NCBI RefSeq assembly: GCF_001278755.1
Contig: NZ_CP012601.1
Location: 3,906,154-3,970,153, forward strand
Length of the DNA stretch: 64,000 nt
Source: Bacillus sp. FJAT-22090
Lineage (GTDB): Bacteria; Bacillota; Bacilli; Bacillales_A; Planococcaceae
Reading direction: 5' to 3'
Shown: positions 33,824-42,249 of the stretch, piece after piece
How the letters are laid out: each line of letters opens with the position of its first letter
Numbering within the stretch: the first letter of the stretch is position 1
The notes under the pieces: generated by a model
The model's database searches: none
Told to the model about the DNA's origin: nothing
Seen by the model: the letters and a program-made list of their open reading frames with translations, nothing else
Program-made: the position numbers and the translations under genes

Positions 33824-34116
33824 AATAGGAGCAATGGCGAGTGTAATTCATTTTGTTTTTGTAAAGGATAAGAGAGTACACAATTGAATTGCTTTTTAGA
33901 AGATGCGTAGTAAAGGAATAATCGAGCGCTCAGCTATCTCGTTTACAGTATCGACGAAGAACTAATGAACAGACTTGTTGGATATGCAGATACACTGTTA
34001 TTTGTTCATGATGGAGAAAATTTCTATCATGCAGAATACATTAACAATGAGTAAAGCGGTAATCGAAAGGGTAGGATGATTATCGATGTCTTAAATAATG
34101 TAAGGAGCTGAAAGAA

Positions 34117-34395
34117 ATAGAAGAGAGAATAGATAATATTGAAGTTGGGGAAATTCTTACAGTGATGGATGAAAATAATCGAGAGCAAGAGATCGAGGTG
34201 CTGGATCTAATGACTGTCGATAATACAGAATACGCTGCTGTCCGAATTGCGGAAGATAACCAAGAGGATTCCGAAGAAGACTTAAAAGTATACCTTTTGA
34301 GAATTGAAGAGGATGAATTGTGTGTTATCGATAATGACGAGGAATTTGAAAAAGTATCTACTGCCTTTATTGAAGCAAGAGAAGATTTAGAATAA
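34117..34395 (+). CDS. DUF1292 family protein (paralogue 2) with apparent ATA start
   Basis: Aligned by eye with the neighbouring paralogue at 34729, the product reads (I)EERIDNIEVGEILTVMDENNREQEIEVLDL and on to FEKVSTAFIEAREDLE, 92 residues. The codon in the start position is ATA (34117), nine bases after AAGGAG, where the paralogue has ATG. A TAA lies in frame at 34096, and the next conventional start (GTG at 34162) would delete the first 15 residues including the conserved IEVG. Probably an inactivated or poorly translated copy. Confidence 0.65.
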   Translation: MEERIDNIEVGEILTVMDENNREQEIEVLDLMTVDNTEYAAVRIAEDNQEDSEEDLKVYLLRIEEDELCVIDNDEEFEKVSTAFIEAREDLE

Positions 34396-34505
34396 ACGGT
34401 ACTAATGGGTTTGAACTGTGTTCGTCATAAACAGAATGACAGTTTTTAAAAAGGTATTTCAATGGGGATCAATTGAGATTTTTATATTGGTCCCCGACCT
34501 AATGA

Positions 34506-34610
34506 GGACAAGCTAAAGAAGAACATTTAAATCCTGCTATCTTTCGCATCTCTTATGGTCAAGACGGCACGGAAGAGCTAATAGAAGATTAAAAACAGGC
34601 GCTAGTATAA
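34506..34610 (+). pseudogene. C-terminal remnant of a PLP-dependent Cys/Met-metabolism-type enzyme
   Basis: The frame reads AKEEHLNPAIFRISYGQDGTEELIED, stop, KQALV, stop. The pattern (R-I/L-S-x-G then EDLIEDLKQAL at the very end) is the C-terminus of cystathionine-gamma-synthase-like enzymes. The internal stop TAA (34590) is one base from the expected Leu codon TTA. Nothing of the rest of the gene is present upstream, so this is a deletion scar next to the DUF1292 copies. Confidence 0.5.
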
Positions 34611-34728
34611 AATTTATTCATGAGAAAACTAAATAGATTTTCTTTTTGCTAATAATTCGTTTTTAACGGATAATTAGTTGTAAGTCGAAAGATTAATTTG
34701 AAAAAAATAGTTGAAGGAGGTTTTTAGA

Positions 34729-35004
34729 ATGGAAGAAAATCAAGGGAAAATTGAAGTAGGTAATATCTTTACGGTGCTAGATGAAAATGATCAGGAGCAA
34801 GATATGGAAGTGCTTGGTCTGTTGACTGTCGAGAAAGTTGATTACGCTGCAGTCGGCTTTGTAGAAGATATTCAAGCAGAAACGGAAGATGACATTGATG
34901 TTTTCTTTTTCCGTATAGAAGACGAGGGAGAATTGTCTTTTATTGAGGTTGACGAGGAATTTGAAAAAGTATCTGCTGCATTTGCTGAAGCTAGCAATAA
35001 ATAA
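34729..35004 (+). CDS. DUF1292 family protein (paralogue 3)
   Basis: A 91-residue acidic protein: MEENQGKIEVGNIFTVLDENDQEQDMEVLGLLTVEKVDYAAVGFVED, then DVFFFRIEDEGELSFIEVDEEFEKVSAAFAEA. AAGGAGG stands eight bases before the ATG. It is closely similar to the gene at 34117 and to 2370; tandem duplication is the simplest origin of the neighbouring pair. Function unknown. Confidence 0.85.
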   Translation: MEENQGKIEVGNIFTVLDENDQEQDMEVLGLLTVEKVDYAAVGFVEDIQAETEDDIDVFFFRIEDEGELSFIEVDEEFEKVSAAFAEASNK

Positions 35005-35021
35005 AAAATCAAAACCAAGAG

Positions 35022-35049
35022 GAAGAGCAAAATTAGCTCTTCTTTTTTT
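35022..35049 (+). terminator. Terminator of DUF1292 paralogue 3
   Basis: GAAGAGC / GCTCTTC stem, seven-base loop, T7. Confidence 0.85.
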
Positions 35050-35150
35050 AATTCAATTTTTTTTTGAAAGAGGCAACCCGTTTCCGAGAAGAACATCCAA
35101 TCTTTCGAGAAGTAGAAAAAGATTACTGGGCTGCCTGCCACTATAACCTT

Positions 35151-35179
35151 AGAGGAGAATTTTTTCTCCTCTGTTTTTT
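35151..35179 (+). terminator. Orphan terminator
   Basis: AGAGGAGAA / TTCTCCTCT stem and T6. Upstream (35065-35150) a short frame FREEHPIFREVEKDYWAACHYNL suggests the tail of a lost gene. Confidence 0.75.
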
Positions 35180-35256
35180 AATTTTATGTATCTAAATAGA
35201 GATTATTAATGTACCATCATACTTATAATTCCAAGAAATGATGGGGGTGTCCAAAG

Positions 35257-35604
35257 ATGAGTGGAATAGCAAAGCTTCCCCAACCTCCTTATTATGCAGC
35301 GATATTTACATCGCAGCGTACAAATGTTGAAAAGGGCTATGGAAGAATGGCAGAAAAAATGGAAGAATTGGCATCACAGCAGAAAGACTTTTTAGGAATA
35401 GAGAGTGCTCGTGATCATGAATTGGGAATAACCATTTCCTACTGGGACTCTTTAGAAGCAATAAAAAGCTGGAAAGACAATTCTGCGCATAAAGTGGCGC
35501 AAGAAAAAGGTAAATCTGAATGGTATAAAAACTTCTCAGTAAGGATTTCTAAAGTAGAAAAAGCATACACTTTTGAAGTTAACGAGGATAATAATTTAGA
35601 TTGA
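35257..35604 (+). CDS. Antibiotic biosynthesis monooxygenase (ABM) domain protein
   Basis: A 115-residue ferredoxin-like protein: YYAAIFTSQRTNVEKGYGRMAEKMEELASQQKDFLGIESARD, ITISYWDSLEAIKSWKDNSAHKVAQEKGKSEWYKNF, the ABM pattern as in B. subtilis YqjZ. Members range from heme monooxygenases to stress proteins; no heme ligand can be assigned here. GGGGGTG precedes the ATG. Confidence 0.85.
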   Translation: MSGIAKLPQPPYYAAIFTSQRTNVEKGYGRMAEKMEELASQQKDFLGIESARDHELGITISYWDSLEAIKSWKDNSAHKVAQEKGKSEWYKNFSVRISKVEKAYTFEVNEDNNLD

Positions 35605-35680
35605 AATCAATAATTATAGAAGGGCATTATTTCAATAGAAGTAATGCTTTTTATTATGAATAAATAATTTAAAAGATTAT

Positions 35681-35790
35681 TTTGGGGACCAAAAGGATTT
35701 TCTGTTGCAACTATAGAAATTAGTATAAGACCAAGGCGGTATTCAGCGCTTTAATATGGAAGGGTCGGATGGAATTCATTATTCTAACAA
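35681..35790 (+). pseudogene. Fragment of an SRPBCC/AHSA1 protein
   Basis: WGPKGFSVATIEISIRP followed, after a frame change, by NMEGSDGIHY resembles the strand-2 region of the AHSA1-like family, the same family as the intact gene just downstream (there WWGPKGWKT). The start and end are missing: a decayed tandem paralogue. Confidence 0.5.
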
Positions 35791-35833
35791 CCTTGCCTCT
35801 GCAAAAATCTACGAAAAAGATGGAGGGATTAAA

Positions 35834-36355
35834 ATGTCAGAGAATAAATCAACAAACGAGTTAACGACGTTCACGGAAGGAAAAGTTCTTGTCATGGAGA
35901 GGATTTTTAACGCACCGCGTTCTCTTGTGTTTGAAGCATTTTCAGATTCAGAACGATTGGAGAGCTGGTGGGGACCAAAGGGATGGAAGACAATAAATCG
36001 CCAATTTGAGTTTAAGCCAGAAGGAGTATGGCATTATTGCATGACATGCGAAGATGAAAATCAAGGAGACTTTTATGGACAAGAATCTTGGGGGATGGCT
36101 ATCTATCATGAGATAGTTGCTCCTGAAAAAATTGTTTACACAGACATGTTTGCAGATGATAAAGGAAATGCGATTGCTGGCATGCCTGAACTACTAGTTA
36201 CAATGATTTTTACTGAAGATGGAGATAAGACAAAACTCATTACTCGGTCTGAATTCGCTACCTTAGAAAATCTTCAGCAAGTACTAGACATGGGGGTAGT
36301 CCAAGGAACCTCTTCGCAATACGAACGACTTGATGACCTTCTAAAAAATATTTAA
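35834..36355 (+). CDS. SRPBCC / AHSA1 domain protein
   Basis: A 173-residue START-like protein: VMERIFNAPRSLVFEAFSDSERLESWWGPKGWKT, HEIVAPEKIVYTDMFADDKGN, and helix LENLQQVLDMGVVQGTSSQYERLDDLL at the end, all standard for Aha1-like SRPBCC domains that bind hydrophobic ligands. The start is the ATG at 35834 (GGAGGG eight bases upstream); a farther ATG in frame at 35756 belongs to the paralogue fragment before it. Ligand unknown. Confidence 0.87.
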   Translation: MSENKSTNELTTFTEGKVLVMERIFNAPRSLVFEAFSDSERLESWWGPKGWKTINRQFEFKPEGVWHYCMTCEDENQGDFYGQESWGMAIYHEIVAPEKIVYTDMFADDKGNAIAGMPELLVTMIFTEDGDKTKLITRSEFATLENLQQVLDMGVVQGTSSQYERLDDLLKNI

Positions 36356-36394
36356 TAAAGAGATCTTTTATGAAGGTTTTAATAAAATAAAAAG

Positions 36395-36426
36395 AAGGGT
36401 CATACTAGAGGTTAAGTATGACCCTT
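36395..36426. terminator. Bidirectional terminator
   Basis: Perfect AAGGGTCATACT / AGTATGACCCTT stem with an eight-base loop between convergent genes. Confidence 0.85.
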
Positions 36427-36468
36427 TCTTGATGCTTAAACTAAATTTTTATCTTTCAGAGATATTGA

Positions 36469-37809
36469 TTATTTTGAACTTTGGTTTTCAGAAACAATCT
36501 GATTTAGTATAGCCAAACCAACTATTTCAGCCACATCTTGTAACTTACTTTTGCTTATTTTATCTATTGTATCCTGTGGTGTATGATACCACTCCTCTGT
36601 TGGATGATGGATGAAGAGTGCTGCAGGAATACCAGCTTCAGCAAATGACACATGATCACTTCGTTCTCCTTGGTTAAATGGAGTTGGTTCTCCATTTAAC
36701 TTTTCACTAGCCTCCTGGGAAAGGTCTGTAACAAGATTAGGTTTACCGTCTATCGTTTGAAGAATTAAATTACCTGCATTTTTACTTCCTACCATATCTA
36801 GGTTAAAATTTGCAACGATTCGATTTTTTTCATCTTCCGACAAACTTTCTACGTAGTGAGAAGAACCTAGTAAACCTAACTCTTCAGCACCAAACGTGAC
36901 AAAACGGATCTCTGTATCGGATGAAATATTTTTTAATACACGAGCGAGTTCCAATGTCATCGCAGTACCAGATGCATCATCATTTGCACCAGGAGCTCCT
37001 GCAACGGAATCGTGATGTGCACCGATCACAATGATATTATTCGTCGAGTTGTTTAATTTTACTGGTTTTTTTATAGCGATGACATTATGAGAAGTATTTT
37101 GATTGAAACTTGCGCCTTTTATGTTAAGTTGCCCGATAGACCCAGGATTTTTTTTTAGATGACTTATTAAGTCGTCCCCTTCTTCTTTTGTTAAAAAAAC
37201 AGCTGGAACGCTTGTCTTAGTTGCGTCCCCTAAACTTGCATTAATCGTATCTGACTCTTGGTTGTAAATGATGACACCTATTGCACCTTTGGCAGTGGCG
37301 TTTGATATTTTGTCAGCAAAGGTAATTTCTCCACGTTGGATGAGTGCAATTTTTCCTTTTAAGTTTAGTTTATTTAAATCTTCCATTTTTCCAAGTCCAG
37401 CTGCAACAATTTCACCTGATATATCACCATTAACTGAATATTCAAACGCAATAGGCTGTAAACGTTGGGAGTAACCCTTTACAGATAACGCTAGAGTCTG
37501 TGGTGGTGTATAGCTATTAAAATGGAAAGATTGAACTTCAGATTCGTAACCATATGATTCAAACTGTTTTTTTATATATGCAACCGCCTCATTCTCTTGA
37601 GCAGTACCAGCAACACGAGGAGTTTTTGATAAAACCCTTATATTGTTGTAAATATTATCAGCATCGATTCCCCATAAAACTTGTGTCTCAAGTGCATTCA
37701 TTTTTTCGAATTCGGTGGAAGCAAAGTGTGGACTAAACGCTACTATTGGGACGACTGTAGCAATACCAAGTATAATTGTCAGTATGATTTTATTGTTAGA
37801 TATTCGCAT
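36469..37809 (-). CDS. M28 family zinc aminopeptidase with PA domain, exported
   Basis: A 446-residue exported peptidase. The N-terminal membrane segment is ILTIILGIATVVPIVAF. A PA domain (about 130-230, GKIALIQRGEITFADKISNATAKGAIGVIIYN) is inserted before the M28 catalytic domain: IGAHHDSVAGAPGANDDASGTAMTLELARV, FVTFGAEELGLLGSSHYV, NFNLDMVGS, and a final His in AALFIHHPTEEWYHTPQD. These supply the two-zinc ligands and catalytic Glu. It is similar in layout to B. subtilis YwaD. It likely trims peptides at the cell surface. Confidence 0.9.
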   Translation of the reverse strand: MRISNNKIILTIILGIATVVPIVAFSPHFASTEFEKMNALETQVLWGIDADNIYNNIRVLSKTPRVAGTAQENEAVAYIKKQFESYGYESEVQSFHFNSYTPPQTLALSVKGYSQRLQPIAFEYSVNGDISGEIVAAGLGKMEDLNKLNLKGKIALIQRGEITFADKISNATAKGAIGVIIYNQESDTINASLGDATKTSVPAVFLTKEEGDDLISHLKKNPGSIGQLNIKGASFNQNTSHNVIAIKKPVKLNNSTNNIIVIGAHHDSVAGAPGANDDASGTAMTLELARVLKNISSDTEIRFVTFGAEELGLLGSSHYVESLSEDEKNRIVANFNLDMVGSKNAGNLILQTIDGKPNLVTDLSQEASEKLNGEPTPFNQGERSDHVSFAEAGIPAALFIHHPTEEWYHTPQDTIDKISKSKLQDVAEIVGLAILNQIVSENQSSK

Positions 37810-37903
37810 TTTATACCTCCTATATCGTTATTGATTTAGGATGAGCAAAAATGAGATATTTACTTGTTTCATTTCATATAAATTTTATAGACGCTGTTAA
37901 TTA

Positions 37904-38641
37904 CTAAAAAATACTTGAAGCTAAAACAAAGATAGAGAGACCATGCGTAAGTGTTGAAGGAAAAATACCATATTTCAGGCGAACAAAGCTACAAATAATT
38001 CCCTCGAAAAAAGTAAATAAAATGACTGGTAATCCTAAAGTGGTAACTGTTGTTGCAAGAAAAACATGACCTACTCCAAACATCAGACCTGAAAGAAGTG
38101 CTGCACGAATGGAATCAGTGATTGACTCAAAATATCCCTGTAAATAACCACGGAATAGAACTTCTTCCATCAAATTACCGGATAATGCGAAAAAGAATAA
38201 TAATGGTAGAACCTCAGTAGGAAAATAACCGCCTCTTTTTTCCAGAGGAATCCCTTGATATATAAAGAAGAAAGGAAGTACCACAATGATAGCGCCTAAG
38301 ATTCCCATAAAAAGAGATAATACTTTTTGATTTCCTATCCAGAAAAGTAAGTGTCGCATGTCTTTTTGAAGATAGATGATTCCACCTGTAATCATTAGTG
38401 AAACTACACCCATTAAAATAAGTAAGCTACCATTCTCTGTGAATCTCATCCAAGGAAGATTGTTTGTTGTTCCAAAATGCCAAAAATCAAACGTAGTCAT
38501 ATTGTCTCTAATTAAGATAAAACCTAGAATGAGAATAAATATTTTTGTGGAGAATGCATTTTTAGGTAATAGTAAATATGTCACTAAAAGAATTAAAAAT
38601 CCAGGAGTAATCCAAAGAATATATTCAAGAAACAAATCCAA
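37904..38641 (-). CDS. CPBP family intramembrane glutamic endopeptidase
   Basis: A 245-residue protein with about eight membrane helices and the CPBP (Abi/Rce1) motifs: EEVLFRGYLQGYFE (paired Glu and Arg), FGVGHVFLATT (His) and LTHGLSIF (His). The family includes prenyl-protein and bacteriocin-immunity proteases. The start is a TTG seven bases after GAGAGGTG. It is near the M28 peptidase but separated by about 95 bases; a shared transcript is possible. Confidence 0.87.
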   Translation of the reverse strand: MDLFLEYILWITPGFLILLVTYLLLPKNAFSTKIFILILGFILIRDNMTTFDFWHFGTTNNLPWMRFTENGSLLILMGVVSLMITGGIIYLQKDMRHLLFWIGNQKVLSLFMGILGAIIVVLPFFFIYQGIPLEKRGGYFPTEVLPLLFFFALSGNLMEEVLFRGYLQGYFESITDSIRAALLSGLMFGVGHVFLATTVTTLGLPVILFTFFEGIICSFVRLKYGIFPSTLTHGLSIFVLASSIF

Positions 38642-38747
38642 TTCTAGTCACCTCTCCCTTAGTTTCGGTTTAAAAAGGCAAATTATTTAGGTTTCTCATT
38701 CCTCTGTGCTAGACTGAAAACAAATAAAAACATGAAAAGAGGGTAAT

Positions 38748-38945
38748 ATGTTTAAAAAAATATTAAAGCAAATCAAACAACTTTCTCAAGGTAGTAGCGA
38801 GCGTAGACATGGTCATTATCGTCGAGGTAGTAGCAGCGATCGAAGAAAAAGTTATTATAAGCGTGGAAGCAGTAGCAGTAATTATAGAAGAAATCCAATG
38901 AGTGGAAGTAACTACTACAAACGCAAGGGCAGAAGCAGTAGTTAA
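38748..38945 (+). CDS. Small Ser/Arg/Tyr-rich repeat protein (CotG-like composition)
   Basis: A 65-residue, highly basic protein. After a short helical head (MFKKILKQIKQLSQG) it is made of loose repeats of the form R-x-x-Y-Y/H-x-R-G-S-S-S (HYRRGSSSDRR, YYKRGSSSSNYRR, YYKRKGRSSS). AGAGGG precedes the ATG. The composition resembles CotG and the CotB tail, coat proteins phosphorylated by CotH. Its stop is five bases from that of a convergent protein-kinase gene. A coat role is inferred only from composition and the spore-forming host. Confidence 0.6.
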   Translation: MFKKILKQIKQLSQGSSERRHGHYRRGSSSDRRKSYYKRGSSSSNYRRNPMSGSNYYKRKGRSSS

Positions 38946-38950
38946 TTCTT

Positions 38951-39730
38951 TCACTTTTTATTGGCGAGAAGTGCAGCTTGTAGATCCTTCAAGATGTCTT
39001 TAGTAGTTGTATAAGGTTCTTTTATTTGTAAAAGTCTTTTAAGTAAATAAATTGTTTCATTTTTTAAAGAAAGTTCTTCTGTCCAAGGAAGAGCTTTTTT
39101 ATTTCTTGTAGGATAGGTTGTGTAAAGTAAATATAAGAGTATCTCACCTAAATCAAAGTAGTCCTGTTCTTTCATCTCACCACTTGAGGGATTCAGCTTA
39201 GACAATCCAAAGTCGATTAAAAATAAATGGTTGTTATTTATAATAATGTTCGGAATACGCAAGTCGCCATGATAGACGTTCTTATTATGTAAATCATCTA
39301 CTAAAACAAGGAGGTCCGCTAGCAAATTTAAAGACTGTTCTTCATTGAAAGTAACCTTTTTATAAAAAATCAAGTCCTCTAAATTGTCTCCTTCCATATA
39401 GTTCATAACATAAAATAGTAGCTCGTTATGTGTAAAAGCCTCAAAAAATTTAGGCATGTTTTCATGGTTTAACTTTTGTAAAATGGAGATTTCATTTTCA
39501 AATAGCTTTATTTCTTTTTTAGAACGTTGCTTACTTAGTCTTAGTTGTTTCACCACTTTGTAATCGTTCGTTTTTAGGTCTTTACATCGATAAAGTATGC
39601 CGTAGCTTCCTGTTCCAATAACATTTAAAACCTCATATTGTTGGTTTAAGACTGTACCTGCTTTCAATGGTATATCTACAAAAAATTGATAGGCTTTTCG
39701 AATAGAACGTAAAATGGATATGTTTCTCAC
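38951..39730 (-). CDS. Eukaryotic-type protein kinase
   Basis: A 259-residue kinase: Gly-rich loop IGTGSYGILYRC (38-49), Lys61 in YKVVKQL, helix-C Glu, hinge NYMEGDNLEDL, catalytic loop YHGDLRIPNIII (His154-Gly155-Asp156, Asn161; Gly replaces the usual Arg of HRD) and metal-binding DFG (173-175). It lacks the extracellular PASTA domains of PrkC and has no clear membrane helix, so it is cytosolic and probably sporulation-related like YabT/YrzF-type kinases. Convergent neighbour is the Ser/Arg-rich protein, a possible substrate. Confidence 0.82.
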   Translation of the reverse strand: MRNISILRSIRKAYQFFVDIPLKAGTVLNQQYEVLNVIGTGSYGILYRCKDLKTNDYKVVKQLRLSKQRSKKEIKLFENEISILQKLNHENMPKFFEAFTHNELLFYVMNYMEGDNLEDLIFYKKVTFNEEQSLNLLADLLVLVDDLHNKNVYHGDLRIPNIIINNNHLFLIDFGLSKLNPSSGEMKEQDYFDLGEILLYLLYTTYPTRNKKALPWTEELSLKNETIYLLKRLLQIKEPYTTTKDILKDLQAALLANKK

Positions 39731-39838
39731 CTCACTTGCTTATAGTTATCTCTTAAATATGACCTTATTGATATAATAAATATACAGTCAATTATAGAGA
39801 AGTATAGCTATTTATTCGAAAGAATAATGGGGTGTATG

Positions 39839-40342
39839 ATGGAACTATTAAAAATTAGATGGTTAATATGGTTGTTTCCAATTGTATTTTTTATTCATGA
39901 CCTTGAAGAAATTTTAACTGTTGAATATTTTTCGATGGTTCTCCCTTTTAAAGTTACAACAGTAGAATTCATTTTGGCTTTTAGTATATTATGGTTGATT
40001 GTTTTTATTGGTTGTATGTTTGCAGCAACGAATAAAGACTTTATAGGGATAGGACCTATACAATACTTTTCGATCTTAGTATCTGGTATTTTTTTAGCTA
40101 ATGGTATTGGGCATATTTTGCAAAGTATTTTCTTTCAAAAATATGTACCTGGTGTCATCACTTCTATTTTTATTTTAGTCCCTTTTTGTTTGTTTAGTAT
40201 TAAAAAGCTTCTCTCAGATAATTTAATAACATGTAAGCAAATATTAATTTATTTGGCACTAGGTTTTATTTTACAAACTCCATTTGCAATGGGATCAATA
40301 ATGTTTGCAAAATTCATTGTAAAAATAGTAGGAAACGGATAG
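39839..40342 (+). CDS. HXXEE domain membrane protein
   Basis: A 167-residue polytopic membrane protein (about five helices) whose first helix runs into the signature FFIHDLEEILTVEYF, the His-x-x-Glu-Glu motif that names this family. GGIGHILQS in the middle carries a further conserved His. Function unknown. The ATG at 39839 is preferred because GGGGTG lies at useful distance; an ATG at 39827 is in frame further upstream. Confidence 0.75.
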   Translation: MELLKIRWLIWLFPIVFFIHDLEEILTVEYFSMVLPFKVTTVEFILAFSILWLIVFIGCMFAATNKDFIGIGPIQYFSILVSGIFLANGIGHILQSIFFQKYVPGVITSIFILVPFCLFSIKKLLSDNLITCKQILIYLALGFILQTPFAMGSIMFAKFIVKIVGNG

Positions 40343-40484
40343 TGGAAATACACAAGTCAAAACTTTTATTGGTGTCGGAAGGGTATAATAAAGTAGCAGC
40401 AGAGGACACTAAAATAGAAGCATTTTGAGCATATGAAAATTGCTAAAACTTAGACTTAATGACAGAAGAAGCAAAGGAGATAAG

Positions 40485-41954
40485 ATGACAAACCGAGAAG
40501 AACTAATAGGATGGAACTTCGATAACAGTTATGCCCGTCTTCCAAACATATTTTTTACTAGCCTCACCCTTAACCCTGTGAGCTCACCGAAATTGTCCAT
40601 TCTTAATGATTCGTTGGCTAAATCCTTGGGGTTAGATATAGATTCACTGAAAAGTGAAGATGGTGTTGCACAACTTGCTGGAAACCGAAATCCAGAAGGT
40701 GCTTTCCCTCTTGCTCAGGCTTATGCCGGGCACCAATTCGGACATTTTAACATGTTAGGAGATGGCCGAGCTATTTTGCTTGGAGAACAAATTACACCTC
40801 AAGGTGAGCGATTTGATGTTCAACTGAAAGGTTCTGGTAGAACTCCTTATTCTCGTGGGGGAGATGGACGTGCGGCACTAGGGCCAATGCTAAGAGAATA
40901 CATTATTAGCGAATCCATGCATGCGCTTGGTATACCTACTACACGGAGTTTAGCGGTGGTAACTACCGGTGAATCTATCATTCGTGAAACTAATCTACCT
41001 GGTGCAATTATGACCCGCGTGGCTGCAAGTCATCTGCGTGTAGGTACTTTTCAATTCGCAGCGAAATGGGGAACTTTTGAAGATCTTCGAGACCTGGCTG
41101 ATTATACAATTGAACGACATTATCCAGAAGGAGAGACTTCCCCTAATCGTTATATTTTCCTACTTCAGGAAGTGATTAAACGTCAGGCGTCGCTAATTGC
41201 AAAATGGCAACTGGTTGGCTTTATTCACGGAGTCATGAACACAGACAACATGGCCATTAGTGGAGAAACTATTGATTATGGTCCTTGCGCGTTTATGGAT
41301 GCCTATGATCCATCAACTGTTTTTAGCTCTATAGATGTTAATGGTCGCTATGCTTATGGCAATCAACCGAATATTGCTGGATGGAATTTAGCACGATTTG
41401 CTGAAAGCTTATTACCGCTACTCCATGAAGATGAAGAGCAAGCAATTAAACTAGCCCAGAATGCGATAGAAGATTTTCCTAAATTATATTTCTCTAATTG
41501 GCTATCAGGGATGAGAGCTAAGTTGGGGATATACAACGAGGAAAAAGAAGATGAGGCACTCGTGGATGAACTTCTCCGTATAATGCAAAAGAATGGTGCA
41601 GATTATACCAATACTTTTCGTGCATTAACTTTCGATACGAATGAGGATACGAAATTATTTGGAACACCTGAGTTTGCTCAGTGGAAAAAGAAATGGCAGG
41701 AGAGGTTAAGTAGACAGCAGGAATCGAAAGCATCCTCTCATGACTTGATGCGAAACAGTAATCCTGCTGTAATCCCAAGAAACCACCGGGTAGAAGAGGC
41801 CCTGGATGCAGCTGTTGCACAAGGTGACTACAGTGTAATGGAGCGGTTACTAAACGCTTTATCAAGACCATACGCTCATACTCCTGAACAAGATGAATAT
41901 ACTAAACTGCCTGACCAAGAAAACAGTTCTTATCGTACGTTTTGTGGAACATAA
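40485..41954 (+). CDS. selO: SelO/YdiU family protein adenylyltransferase
   Basis: A 489-residue pseudokinase-fold enzyme that transfers AMP from ATP to Ser/Thr/Tyr of target proteins. Recognised by [48 protein letters not shown]-like block (here [18 protein letters not shown]), [27 protein letters not shown] and the C-terminal YRTFCGT with the conserved Cys. The start is the ATG at 40485, six bases after AAAGGAG; a longer frame upstream is not supported by a ribosome site. Full family length. Confidence 0.93.
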   Translation: MTNREELIGWNFDNSYARLPNIFFTSLTLNPVSSPKLSILNDSLAKSLGLDIDSLKSEDGVAQLAGNRNPEGAFPLAQAYAGHQFGHFNMLGDGRAILLGEQITPQGERFDVQLKGSGRTPYSRGGDGRAALGPMLREYIISESMHALGIPTTRSLAVVTTGESIIRETNLPGAIMTRVAASHLRVGTFQFAAKWGTFEDLRDLADYTIERHYPEGETSPNRYIFLLQEVIKRQASLIAKWQLVGFIHGVMNTDNMAISGETIDYGPCAFMDAYDPSTVFSSIDVNGRYAYGNQPNIAGWNLARFAESLLPLLHEDEEQAIKLAQNAIEDFPKLYFSNWLSGMRAKLGIYNEEKEDEALVDELLRIMQKNGADYTNTFRALTFDTNEDTKLFGTPEFAQWKKKWQERLSRQQESKASSHDLMRNSNPAVIPRNHRVEEALDAAVAQGDYSVMERLLNALSRPYAHTPEQDEYTKLPDQENSSYRTFCGT

Positions 41955-41971
41955 GAAATATCATCAACTTA

Positions 41972-42015
41972 AAAAAGATAGGGATAGCAAATACAATGCT
42001 ATCCTATCTTTTTTA
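41972..42015 (+). terminator. Terminator of selO
   Basis: AAAAAGATAGG..ATAGCA / TGCTAT..CCTATCTTTTTT long stem with seven-base loop. Confidence 0.85.
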
Positions 42016-42158
42016 TTTTTATATAAGTAATGACAATATTTTGAAAGAAACTTTTTGCCTACTTATAAAGTCTTATTAGTAATGTAAAAATAACTAATTT
42101 TAAACCTGATTTAATATTATAAGACATTTTCCTCCTAAACTAAACATAGACTCTATAG

Positions 42159-42199
42159 AATTGTTTACAATTTCCAAATGGAATAATATTGTTCACAAT
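42159..42199 (+). promoter_or_regulatory. Paired palindromes upstream of the SLH protein gene
   Basis: AATTGTTTACAATT (42159-42172, perfect palindrome) and ATTGTTCACAAT (42188-42199) are 28 bases apart, about 60-80 bases before the TTG start. They are probably twin sites for one dimeric regulator, overlapping the promoter; regulator unknown. Confidence 0.5.
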
Positions 42200-42249
42200 T
42201 TACAGAATTTAGTGTACACTTTAAATATTACAATTTTAGGAGGATTATT

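Noticed and set aside
33900-34054. Short frame SIDEELMNRLVGYADTLLFV before the DUF1292 pair
   Set aside because: No start codon with a ribosome site and no family match; treated as an unidentified remnant only.
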